Below are positions 46,293 to 57,320 of a stretch of DNA of 64,000 bases, one piece after another. This DNA is from Amoebophrya sp. A120 (Eukaryota > Sar > Dinophyceae > Syndiniales > Amoebophryaceae): NCBI GenBank assembly GCA_905178155.1, contig CAJINV010000003.1, forward strand, positions 1,359,557-1,423,556, read 5' to 3'. Every line of letters begins with the position of its first letter. Position 1 is the stretch's first letter. Below the pieces are notes generated by a model, which was not told the origin of the DNA, did no database searches, and saw only the letters and a program-made list of their open reading frames with translations. Made by a program: the position numbers and the translations under genes.

Positions 46293-48508
46293 ATGATTCC
46301 CGTCCGACGCGCCATCGTCTCTGTCAGTGACAAGGCAGGCGTTGCCGACTTTGCATCCTTTCTCCAGAAAGAATGTGGCACAGAGCTCCTATCTACGGGT
46401 GGGACGTGCAAATTACTCCAAGAGAAGCAGATTCCAGTGACGGAGGTGTCCGACTACACGGGCTTTCCGGAGATGATGAGTGGGCGACTGAAAACGCTCC
46501 ACCCGAAAATCCACGGGGGCATACTGGCGCGCCGGGGAACCGACGATGAGGCTCTGGCGTCGCAGGGGATCGGGTTCATCGACCTGATCGTTGTGAACCT
46601 GTACCCTTTCGCCGCCACGATCGCGAAACCCAACTGCACCCTAGAAGATGCGATCGAGAACATCGATATCGGCGGACCGACCATGCTGCGCGCGGCGGCG
46701 AAGAACTGGGAGCACGTTGCGGTGATCTGCGTGCCATCGTTCTACGAGAAAGTGAAGGCCGATTTGGAGAAGAATTTCGCCAGTTCTGGCAAATACACGA
46801 TTTCGCGGGAAACGCGCTTCCAGCTAGCACGGGCTACGTTTGAAGCTACCAGCCAATACGACGGCATGATCGCGAACTACCTGGGAGCCCTGCCACCGCT
46901 CTCGGCCGCCGACAGCGGCGCGGGTGGCAACGACAGCGCGGATGAAAAAAAGGCAGAAAAGCAGCAGTTCTCGGAATTCTTCTACAACAGCCTGAAGAAG
47001 AAGCAGGACCTGCGCTACGGCGAGAACCCGCACCAATCGGCGGCGCTGTACTCCGAGGAAGGATTCGCGAAGCCGTCCGTGGCGACCGCTGAGCAACTCC
47101 AGGGCAAGGAGCTGTCTTACAACAACATCGCCGATGCAGATGGCGCGCTGGACTGCTGCCTTGCGTTTGATCCCAAGTACAGCTGCAAAACCTAAAAGCG
47201 TACTTAGTCGTACCTAGTCGCGTTTCATCCATCGTCCAGTAATATGCGTTTGATGTTTTTGATTCTTACGGCCGATGCTGCTGATTTTCCGTAGTTTTAG
47301 GCTGAGTTTTTAAGTAACAAAAAATGAAAAGGGTACCCTGCTGCGTGATAGTGAAACACGCGAACCCGTGTGGCGTTGCCGTGAGCGAAAATTCGCTGGT
47401 GGAAGCCTACGAGAAAGCGTTCCAGACAGATACGACCTGCTCACGTGCTACAGTCTCAAACGTTACAATTGAATTCGGATTCTGTCTACTTGCATGATCA
47501 GCATATGAGACACACAAATCGTTCCGCTTTCTGCAATGCAAAGTTCGCCGGCTTCCAGTGCGGTTTGGGGCTCCGGAACTTGTCATGCGCAATCCTGTGC
47601 GAGTAAGGCAGACCATGCACTTTTTGCATCACAGAGTTCCATTTCTATCAGTAACGTTTGAGATTGTATCATCTGAGCAGGGTATAACAGACCCGACCAG
47701 CGCGTTCGGCGGGATCATCGCGGTCAACCAAGAATTGAACCTGGAAACCGCCGAAAAAATCGTGAAAAACCAGTTCGTGGAGGTCATCCTCGCGCCGACC
47801 GTTGCGCCGGAGGCGTCGGCAGTGGTGGCGACCAAGAAGAACGTGCGTTTGCTGGCCTACGCAGGAACAACAAGCAAGCCAACGACCACTACCGGCACTT
47901 CTGTGAAGGAAGAGCTAGAGTACAAGAAGATCCGCGGAGGATTGCTCGTGCAGACGCGCGATGAAGAGCCGCAGGACATCACTCTGAAGGTGGTAACGGA
48001 GAAACAGCCCTCGGAGAAAGACATGGAGGATTTGAAGTTCGCCTGGAAGGTGTGCCAGTTCGTGAAGAGCAACGCGATCGTGTACGCCAAGGACGGTATG
48101 ACGTACGGAGTGGGTGCGGGGCAGATGAGCCGTGTGTTTTCCAGCAAAATTGCTGTGGAAAAAGCAGCGGAGGCAAAGCTGGAGCTGCAGGGGTAGAAGT
48201 GCTGTGGTTACGTTCTTTTTACGCTACTAACTTCTACTGTGATGCTGCAGCTGTGCGTTCGGTATGAGCGAATGATCTCTCATGTACAGATCGATGCGCA
48301 AGCAAAAAAGTCTATCTTCTATATCAGCGCTGCTATGGCGTCGGACGCCTTCTTTCCATTTCGGGATGGCATCGACACGGCTGCGAAAAGTGGAGTTGGC
48401 TGCATCATTCAGCCGGGCGGGAGTATCCGAGACAAGGAAGTTATTGACGCCGCCAATGAACACGGCATAGCCATGGTTTTTACTGGTTGTAGGCATTTCA
48501 AGCATTAA
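46293..48508 (+). CDS. purH: Bifunctional purine biosynthesis enzyme PurH (ATIC)
   Basis: CDS join(46293..47176, 47332..47430, 47692..48192, 48328..48508), 554 aa, close to the usual 510-590. It carries the last two steps of de novo IMP synthesis: AICAR transformylase (10-formyl-THF donor) and IMP cyclohydrolase, in the cytosol. The N-terminal MGS-like cyclohydrolase domain has [23 protein letters not shown] and [15 protein letters not shown]. The transformylase domain has [59 protein letters not shown] and [11 protein letters not shown] Gly/Asp/Lys-rich insert lies near residue 210. Introns 1 and 3 are GT-AG; intron 2 is an introner of its own family inserted within DPTSAFGG. All joins are fixed by conserved motifs. 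Confidence 0.97.
47431..47686. mobile_element. Introner, third family (purH intron 2)
   Basis: The left end TACGACCTGCTCACGTGCTA continues with CAGTCTCAAACGTTAC. The right end read in reverse complement begins TATACCCTGCTCAGATGATA and continues with the same block. Duplication ACAGA at 47426-47430 and 47687-47691. Excision gives CAG ACA GAC CCG ACC, the conserved D-P-T-S motif. The ends are unrelated to families A and B but the interior shares their short words. Confidence 0.93.
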
Positions 48509-49161
48509 GGGAGATCGTCTCAAAGCTGGATCCTCTAGGTACATCAAAGATGATTTTTGACTTTCTGTTTCTAACATGTTTTCAAGAATAGCGTTGGCGT
48601 CCTTTCGGAACAACAGTCTGTGATCGGAATACGCAAAAAGTTACTTTAGAAGCACCTGCGCCCCCGCTCGTGCGAAACAAGGCGTTCGAAAAAGGTTTTT
48701 TGGAGTTAGCACGCTCATTTTCCAGTATGAACCGTGAAACGTGAAAGGTAAAAGCCTTTCGGTTGCATTTAACGATTTGGATACAATATTGTGCAGAAAG
48801 AGGAACGTTGCCAAAATGTGCAAATAGAACTGCGCTTGCGCCGGTGATTTGTGTGTGCCAGGAGATAAGTGAGTTTTCCGTTTTCCAGTTGTTTGCTTCT
48901 GTGTCGGTAGAATTTTGTGATGGTCACGTCTTTGCGTTTGCGTTTTTCGACGCCTCTGATCTTGTACACCATGGCCTTCAGCGTATTCTTGATTGACAGA
49001 AAAGATCCCCGAGTCCGCGTTGCGTTTCGATCAGAGTGGGGAAATTGAATCTCCAATAAGGAAGCGCAACGTACTAGCAAAGTCACGATATGGGTACCTT
49101 GAGCCAATAACTACGCGCGGGAACAAGCGGATCCGCTTGCCTTGCCGGGTTTTCTGCGTGA
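48509..49161. other. Intergenic stretch
   Basis: No supported gene. The start of the next gene is uncertain and could lie within this region. Confidence 0.4.
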
Positions 49162-52100
49162 ATGCCGACGATGGCGGTAAAGACGTCGCAGGGCCATCGG
49201 CGAGGACAACTACGCTGCGCGTCGAGGGAAAAGCTTTCGTCGATTCATCCTGGCCTTGGGATTCTCATTGCACACGCGAGCTGCACCATCTCCCAGTTTT
49301 CCTTTTCTACTCCAGCGCGAGCGGCATGGTTGCGAGCAAATACGCCCCCACTCGATCGGGACTTTCGGTCGCCGCGGGGCGACACAGGAGCTGGCGGCCC
49401 TCCGTCCGAACAAGCCGAGCTCTACTACACCCCCGCGGGCTCGTGCGAGGATTTTGCGCGGTTCATGGCACAGACCGGAGAGGAGCAGAACCCGTGTCTT
49501 CCGCTGAAGCGAGTTGCGGAGGCAAATTTAGATACAAGCACGGAAAAAACGATGTTGGACGAAGACGACGCCACGCCCGCAACTACCGCTTGTTCCCCCC
49601 CGCGCCGCGGTCACCGGGGCATGTCCGAAGTAGAGGCAGATTTCGAGGAGGAGGAGCGTGCGTTGCTTGTCACCGGTCGAGGCACTCACGTCTCGGACAG
49701 CGCGGACGAGGAACACGGCCACCGGGTTGTACTCGGGCGGGGGCACCCTGACTACAGTTACAGCAGCGACCGGGAGGACGATGTCAACGGTACTGCGCCT
49801 CTACTCGTCATGCCAGCACCCTTGTGCGGCACAGGGTCGTTACTTGTGCGCCACGCTGCTGGATACGAGGGGCGGAACGACACGCTAGCCACCTTGACGT
49901 CGATGGCAGAGGAAGAAAGAGGCGAGTATTGGAAAGAACGAGAAATAAACATGCAAAGCCGCTCGTTCGGGGCTAGCGAGCCGGTCGCCGTAGCAGAGCT
50001 GCAAGCTCCAGCTGCCGAGGCACTGGTGCCACCAGCTGCCGAGGCACTGGTGCCAGTTGTAGATGGTGAGCAGAAGAGCGACAGGAAGACCACAACTTTT
50101 AAGGCGCCACCGGCGGAAATCGACGTGCACAGTATGGGCCTCAATGGGGGAGATAATTCACCAGTGCGAGCGGGTGGAGAACCAGATGACAGACTAACGT
50201 ATGTTTTTCAGGACTACAATTCCGTGCCTTCGCCGAGCGAGATGATGCGGAGCTCATCTGACGCCAAATCGGAGCAACCGCAGTCGTGGATGTCTCAGAC
50301 TAGTACACCTCCAGCAGCTTTGAACATTCTCACACCGGATGCGTCGCCGCAGAGCCGACGATTGGCGCTTGAACAAATTCACCGCATCAACTCTTGGGAG
50401 CACTTGCGGCGCATCAGCACCCCGGAGCCGTGGTTGGATTCGAATCCAGCTATGTGCGGCAACGGGTTCGATCTTGATGTTTGCTTTGTGCCCTTGACTT
50501 TTCTTCAACAGCAATTTCGTACACCATTTGGATGCGAGTGTAGTTACATAAGTAAGTTGTATGTGAAAAGCGGTAGATGATGCTGCCCTTTGATTTGAAT
50601 AGTTGGGGTCGGATAGATACTGTGTCGATCACGAAAGCTTTGTGACTCACTCCTATTTCACTTGACAGAGCTTCAGGATTGCCATTGGTGCAGATGCAGT
50701 TGCCGGCCACAATGACTATGGGTAGCAGCATGGCCGCTGCAATCGGACCGGAAACGATGTGCGCCGCCCCAATGGTGCCAGAACAGCGACGAAGTGCAGC
50801 GGCGTCCTCGGGCGACGCGACCTTACCGGGGGAAGCCGAAGGCAATGCCTGGCACACCGAGAGGACGCTTCCCGAACAGGTAGCGGAGTCGGCCCTCGAC
50901 GTCGGCGGCCTCTCCTCTGCCGCGTCAAGTTCAGGTGGAGGTAGACCGGGCTCTGCTGGCCCAGCCAGCAAGGATGCTCCTGTCACGCGGGGTAGCAGGA
51001 AAAGAAGCGGTACCCCGACTGGAGCTGGCTGCGCACCACAGGATGATTCCAACGGACGGAACTGCAGTTCATCTAGTGAGCAAGGCGCGACCTTTGGACG
51101 AGATGCGCGGCACGAAGGACCAGAAGAAACACAGCCGAAGCAGCAGACCGCGGAGACCATCGATGAGGTTTGCACGCAGTTGCGGGACCAGCTGCGGGAC
51201 GCGTTGACGATCTTTCGCGAGCGTCGGCGCGTTCAGGAGACGGGAGGACCGGCACAACCACAGGCACCACCAGCCGCGCAGCCTCTTCTGCAGCAGGGGC
51301 GGTCCTCCGATGCTAGCCAAAGCAGTTCGGGTGCTGCGGCGCCAGCATCTGTGTCTTCGTCCTCAGTTGTAGCGGTCCCCGGGTCGAAGCAGTGGCTGCA
51401 GGGCTTAGCGAACGACGTTCGACAAGCGCTGCAACAGGAATGCAGTTACGCTCATCTCGTTCATCTTGCGCACGCCGCCACTTCAGCCGCAGCGTTTTGG
51501 CAGATGAATGGTGGAGCTTACGACCCCAGTGGGCCACCCTGGCCGGTGCCTCCTGGATATTTCGGTACAGAATCAGCCTATAATCTTCTTTTCCGGCGTA
51601 GTTGCTGCATTCGATAAGGTGTTCCGTCCTGTTTGTGTAATTTTTCTTCTGCAGAAGTTTCGTAAAGTTATTTTCCGTGTTGAATTTCGATCTGCAGCCG
51701 GTCACAGTACCAGTCCAATCGAATCGCTAGTATCGAACAGCCAACCGATCACTTTCGCAGGAGACAATGCGGGTCATATGGCGATGATGGGCGCGGCGCC
51801 GATGATGTTCTGTCCGTACCCCTGTCCACCTCCGCAAGTGGGTGTGCCATCGCCGCCCCTGGGACCGCCGCCGCCGTACTCTCCACCATTTGCCGCTCCT
51901 CCCTACATTGCAGCTGCACCACCTCCGCGTACGCCGATGCCTCCGGCTCCGCCCGGCGGCTTCCCCCCGTCGACCCGAAATGGGGCACTAGCGCAACATC
52001 CGCAGGCGATGGGTACTCCGGTGTCGCTCGCATCTCATCTGAACTTCAACGCAGCTTCATCCCCGCCTGTTCGGCCGCCACACGAAGTGGAATTTCCTGT

Positions 52101-53362
52101 GCGACGGAAAAGAGACCAAGCTGTCGAGGACGACCGCGGTGGCGCAAGGATTTTCGTGCAAAGAGGGCCACGACCAGGGCAGCCTCGCGGGGAGCGGACG
52201 TTCGTGCACGCAAGTCAGCGCAGGGATGAGCAGGGTCGGCGTATCACCAGAGGGACGATTGTTCACGACGAAGACGGATCCACCGCCGGGACAGAAAATG
52301 ATTCGCCAATGCGGGAAGCAAATGAAGAGTCTGCAGTTCTCGCGGAGTTGGTAGGAAATTTGTTGTTTAGTGCGCGGAAGATTTTTACGTAAAGCTAAAG
52401 ACTTTTCTTTGTGATTTTTGAACATGAAGGGAGTTTCTGTTTTTTCGAGCTAAGTCTACTACGCCCAATGAAACAGGTTTCCACCTCTGGCTCTTCGTCA
52501 AGTGCGGGCTCAGCTGATTCGTGCGGAGGGACCAAAGGTGGGTTTCTCGGTAAGCAACGCGACTGCGCTGCTGCCACGAAGGAGGTCACAACGCAGCAGG
52601 ACGCGACCCGAGCGGACGTGGCCGCAAAAGAGGAAGAGACCCCGATGGAGCTAGATGGCGAGGAAGCTCCTGCTCCGCAGGAGATTATGCCAAAGGATCG
52701 CGAGGAGGGGGAGGGGGAGGAGCTTCAAGACGAGGTGTCGGAGGAGACGTGGGCGCGGCGTTGCGCCGCCCGAAGACGCCAAGTCGAGATCGGGCTGCGG
52801 CGTTCGTATGCGAAGAAAAAAGTGTCACAATTACTACACTTTGTGTTGTAAAACATGCAAGGAAGTAGACAAACAACCTCTGTCATGCGCAAAATGCTTG
52901 CAAGCCTCGTTTTGTGTGTGTTTTGCCTTACGATCTCCGCACTGCAAGAGTTTTTTCTGTCATGCAAGGCAAGTTTGTGATGCTGAAACTGAATGCACTA
53001 AAAAACAGTGTGCAGCTGTAACACGTTTTTCCTTGGATACTTCGGAGCATCAGCTTATTGCGCGCATGGACTCGCGGTACTTGCCCGAACCGCCGTCCTG
53101 CACACAGGAATCAGGCTCGAAACGGAAATTTGACCGAGCACTTAGCAGATGGCGGCGCAAAATGCACTTCGTAGCGGATCACATGTCGTTCTTTCACAAA
53201 TACAGCGTGTCGCCCTTGGACGCCAGTTTTTTGTTCGACAAGCTAGAAGCCTGCAAGGGCGGTTATTTCAGCCGCCATTTGGATGAAGCGACTTCACTCA
53301 CCGAGAGCGAGTTTCGAAATCTGATTAGCGAAACATTCAAAGAAGCTCGGTGCCGTTGGTGA
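49162..53362 (+). CDS. Long disordered protein with C-terminal SLBP RNA-binding domain
   Basis: Proposed exons 49162..50537, 50669..51564, 51698..52350, 52477..52805 and 53044..53362 (about 1,190 aa). Introns 2 and 3 are clean GT-AG; intron 4 has inverted ends and a non-AG 3' border. The first join (50537/50669) is a guess from phase, so the N-terminal half could be a separate gene. Most of the chain is disordered, with Pro/Ala repeats (PAAEALVP twice) and a Pro-rich stretch near 51810-51980. The end matches the histone mRNA stem-loop-binding domain: WARRCAARRRQVEIGL, then YLPEP, then SKRKFDRALSRWRRKMHFV, the KRxFD...WRRxLH signature. The TPNK segment of animal SLBP is absent. The likely role is binding the 3' hairpin of replication-dependent histone mRNA. 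The introner-like intron cuts the domain between these blocks. Confidence 0.65.
52806..53043. mobile_element. Introner-like intron inside the SLBP domain
   Basis: The left end GTATGCGAAGAAAAAAGTGT and the right end in reverse complement (GTATCCAAGGAAAAACGTGT) agree at most positions. Flanks CGTTC and ACTTC share TTC. Removing 238 nt joins CGT TCG GAG CAT in frame. It starts GT but ends TC. Confidence 0.65.
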
Positions 53363-54120
53363 GACATGGTGGTTGTAGTAATCTCTTCATCTTAACTTAC
53401 CTTTTGACCTTTGATAGAATGAAATCGGACTCCTGTTGACTACTTTATTGATTTATTCCAAAGAATACAAAGTAGAAGAAAACCGTATTTTTTTGTGTGT
53501 TGGGGACGGCGATAAGCAGGGCCTTTTTCATCTCCTAGCCATCCTGTTTTTCACCGTTTTGCTTTTGGTTTGTCTGTTTGTGAGACAGATCACACCTCAA
53601 TCATCAACTAGGTTTCAAAATGACCCGTCTGCTAAGCACTAGAAACAGATCTGTCCTTATCAATCACATTTTGCTGACGTCTTCAGGCAACTTTTTCTAG
53701 AATAAAGTCAAGCCAAATTTTATTGCCCGCTTTTCGGACTGTATGAAACTGAAACGAAGCTTCTTGTTATCTTCTGCAGGTAATCGTAATGTTTTGGCCT
53801 GTAATCAATAAAACTCAGCCTCAGTGCAGAATTGCTTTTGGTGTCTTCTCCCTTCTGACACGGTGTGGCGATCCGCTGGTAAGGGAAAGCGTACGTTTGT
53901 CCAGGTACAAATGGGGTTTTCAATCAGTCCTTGCCAACAGAAAACCACTTCGTCGAAAGAAAAGAGCGGAATTAGTGCAAGCGCCTTTCTGTGGTTCCTG
54001 TTTCCGCTGAAAATAATGCTATCGCGCACCAGAATATTCTGTACGAACGAATGTCATTGAGCTATGAGTAGGTACTGGACGTGAGATTGATTATCATAGC
54101 GGAAGGACAAGAACGACAAG
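53363..54120. other. Intergenic stretch, nothing identified
   Basis: About 0.75 kb of AT-rich sequence without supported frames. Confidence 0.5.
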
Positions 54121-56790
54121 ATGAGTTGCGCAGTTACGCTTCCTCGTCGTTGTGTTGCGCCCTCAACCGCCGGTGCAGCGGCAGCCGCGGCGAGACTGGC
54201 GCCCGTCGGTGGTCGCATGCAACATGGCGGGTCACAGAGCACGCGAAGCGGCCGAGTCGGTAACGAAAGGGTCGTTGCTTCTTCCTCCACGAGAGGCCTG
54301 CACAGCATGTCGCCAGTGCGACGGAAGCTACCCGTGGCAACGCTGTACGATAAGCTGGAAGGGTATGGGCTGAACTTCTACACCGGCGTGCCCGATTCCT
54401 TGCTGAAAGATTTCTGTGCCTACGTTTCGGATACGTCACAAAATCACGTCATAGCAGCGAACGAGGTACTTACACCTCCACAAGGAAGCTGCTCGTTTTA
54501 TTCAATTTTCTGGACAAAAGTGGAGCTATAACCTGGATTACGCACTTTCTTAGTGTTAATTTCACCTTCGCTGGCCATCAGCATAGTGTGAAACAAGCTC
54601 GTTCATAACTGCCGTATATCTCTATTTCATCTACAGGGGACGGCGATGGCAACGGCTTGCGGCTACCATTTGGCGACCGGGAGTGTGCCGGTGGTGTACC
54701 TTCAGAACAGCGGGTTTGGCAACATAGTAAATCCACTGCTCTCGCTCGTGTCACCCGAGGTCTACAAGGTACCGATGTTGATCCTGATTGGCTGGCGGGG
54801 CGAACTATCAAATGTAAAAGTGTCTGGGTCTGGGAGAGTCATGCTGTTTTTGCATGACGCAGAAGGTCTGGCATGGAAGCGCCAGCATCACAGGTTTCGA
54901 GAAGCCTCCGCAATGCCGAATCCGCATGACAAGTCCCCTATTTTGCTGACAAAAAGTGGGCAGCTTTTGCTACGTATGCATGAGAGACTTTTCTGCGTTC
55001 TGAAATACGCATTACAAGTTGCATTCTTCCAGACCCAGACATTTTTACATTTGATACGAGCCCGGGGTGAAGGACGAGCCGCAGCATAACGTGATGGTAT
55101 TTTGCTACCTTCTATCAAGTGCAAAAATGTCTGAATCTGGAAACTTGTAATGCTAAAAATGAATGATAGACGCACTGCAATACGTAGCTATGAGAGCTTT
55201 TTCGTGCCTATGCAACACAGATTCCCGAGTCATGCCAGACAAGCATGACAAACTTGCATTCTTCCAGACCCAGACATTTTTACATTTGCTACCTTCTATT
55301 TTTGCGATAGAGGAGTTGCGTAAAGCTTTACTCTTCACCCGTCTGTTCTCATGCAAAAAGGCCATTTGCATGCTTCAAAAACTTCAAACTTATTTGTGAG
55401 GAAATAATCCCACAAGAAGTCACGCGGAACGAAAACGAATCCAACAGGGCCGACTGCAGGAGGGGCTCCTCGACGCCGTGGAGCTTCCCTATTCCGTCCT
55501 GCCCGAAGAGCCCGGCCCAGCGTTGGACGCGTGCCTCGCGAAGGCGGTGGAGACGTGCCAGGCCGCCAACAGCCCCTACGCCCTGCTTGTGCGGAAGAAC
55601 GGCTTCGAGAGCTACAAACTGAAGTCCTCCCCCTTTCCCAAGGAGCTGGCAGACAAGTGGAGCAACCCGGACAGTCCGGCGTGCCCGGTGTTGAAGCGGG
55701 AGGACGTGTTGAAGATTTTGGTGCCCTTGATGCGGGAGTGGAGCGTGGTGTCGACCACCGGCGTGCTGTCCCGGGAGCTCTACGAAGTCCGTGAGGCCGC
55801 GCAGGAACCCGTGGGCAGTGACTTTATGTGCGTCGGCAGCATGGGTCACGCGTCGGCCATCGCACACGGCATCGCCTGGGGAGGTGGTTCGAAAAGATTT
55901 TTTTTGACACAGCAAATAAGAACAGATTGGTATCTGTACTAGGCAAGCTGGTCGTTCTTCTTGTTCATTTGCTCTTCGGGAAAAATCATTGTGGCACCAA
56001 TCAGCCTAGAATAAAAACCAAAAATTCTGCTCTTTCTCAGGTAACACTTCTGCCGGCGCGGTCAAGAAGCAGGCGAAGGGCGTGATATGTTTGGACGGTG
56101 ATGGCGCCGCGCTGATGCACATGGGCCAGCTGGCAATCAATGGAACCTACCGCGGCGAGACGAAGTTGCTCCATTTGCTAATCAACAACGGCCTGCACGA
56201 GTCGGTTGGCGGCCAGCCAACCGTCGGGCAGAACATCAACTTTCCGGAGATCGCCAAGGGTTGCGGCTACCAGTACGCCGAGACTGCCACCACGGAGGAG
56301 GAGATCAGCAGCAGGGTAAAGGTACGCATTACAAATGCGTCTGGATCGGGATCTGGAAAAGTGGACGAGCCTGTTCCTGTAATATTGTGTGTCTTGCATT
56401 CCTGTAAAATCTGTATTGGATCATGACCAACTACATCAATAACGCGAGCGCTTTTGTCATGCAAAAACGCAGTTTTCTGAAGTGAATCTCAATCTACATC
56501 TAATGCGCACTACGCATGCGGTTGCGGTTGCGGAAGCGTCCAAAAAAATTGTCATGCTGGACTGCACTCAGGAGTATGCTCAACCTCAATCATCGCCAAG
56601 CAGCATTCTTTCCAGACCCAGAGATATTTGCAGTGGATAGAAGGAGATGCAGAACCTTCCGAGCGGCCAAAGTTCGCTCTTCCTAGAAATCCGTGTTAAA
56701 TCTGGCGTGAAAGAGAACCTCGGGCGGCCGAAGACCTCGCCAGAAGAAAACAAACTCGCGTTCGTCAAAAAGCATTACTCGATGGGATAA
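54121..56790 (+). CDS. ppd: Phosphonopyruvate decarboxylase, 6 exons
   Basis: CDS join(54121..54465, 54637..54805, 55062..55096, 55448..55883, 56041..56322, 56645..56790), 470 aa. This thiamine-diphosphate enzyme converts phosphonopyruvate to phosphonoacetaldehyde and CO2, the step that drives C-P bond synthesis toward 2-aminoethylphosphonate. Conserved blocks include FYTGVPDSLLKDFCAY, HVIAANEGTAMATACGYHLA (catalytic Glu), VYLQNSGFGNIVNPLLSL, IGWRGEPGVKDEPQH, the diphosphate motif GDGAALMHMGQLA...LINNGLHESVGGQ, and the tail FLEIRVK...LGRPKTSP. About 75 residues of basic, Ala/Ser-rich sequence precede the catalytic start and could be a targeting peptide. Introns 1, 3 and 4 are GT-AG (intron 3 hosts a nested introner); introns 2 and 5 are introners. 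No PEP mutase gene is in view. Confidence 0.95.
54806..55056. mobile_element. Introner, family B (ppd intron 2)
   Basis: TIRs TATCAAATGTAAAAGTGTCT and ATTTTTACATTTGATA. Duplication CGAAC/CGAGC (four of five). Excision rebuilds GWRGEPGVKDEPQH, so the border is set by homology. Confidence 0.94.
55113..55288. mobile_element. Introner, family B, nested in a GT-AG intron (ppd intron 3)
   Basis: The left end TATCAAGTGCAAAAATGTCT and the right end CATTTTTACATTTG are flanked by CTACCTTC at 55105-55112 and 55289-55296, an 8-bp duplication unless the final ATA was lost. The whole element lies inside the canonical intron 55097-55447. Confidence 0.88.
56323..56639. mobile_element. Introner, family B, diverged (ppd intron 5)
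   Basis: The left end TACGCATTACAAATGCGTCT and the right end CAGAGATATTTGCAGTGGATA are imperfect inverted repeats. Duplication AAAGG/GAAGG. A GT-AG choice is possible (56322-56643), and it may be an older copy that has drifted to canonical splicing. Confidence 0.8.
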
Positions 56791-57320
56791 TAAGTGATGA
56801 GTATGGCGAGTCGTTGTGTTTGTGCTGATTTTAGAGGTCATTCTTATTGGGCGACCACGAGGTTTTTCTTCTTGTCGTTCACAGGGCCACTTGCGTCGTC
56901 GCTCTGCTTGTTGTGTTCCAAGGAAACCCGCGTATCTTTCAGAAGTAGTTCCGTGGAACAACAAGTGCTAAAAGCAGTGCATCTGCAAGTGAACTCATTG
57001 TTTCTTTGTGTCGTCCGTTCCGGCTGTCTTGTGGGTGTCCGTCTTCTTTGCTAAACCACAGTTTTGTGCTTTTTCGCTTGGTTCAACAAGATCGATGTTT
57101 TGATTATCTGCGCGGAACAATACAGTTACAGCCGTGACGAGATCGGCATATCTATGGGGTGCAGCGCCGTTTTGTCTTATTTTCCCGCTTTCGAAAGGTA
57201 GAGCATTAGAAATAGAAAACGAAATACGGGCAACAAGCCTGCGACGTCCAACTCCACTACACTTTCGGTTCGTTTGTTGCTTTGTCTCGTCAACACGAGC
57301 TGAATCTCCCCGTCTTCAAG
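56791..57320. other. Intergenic stretch, nothing identified
   Basis: About 0.5 kb, no supported frame. Confidence 0.5.
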
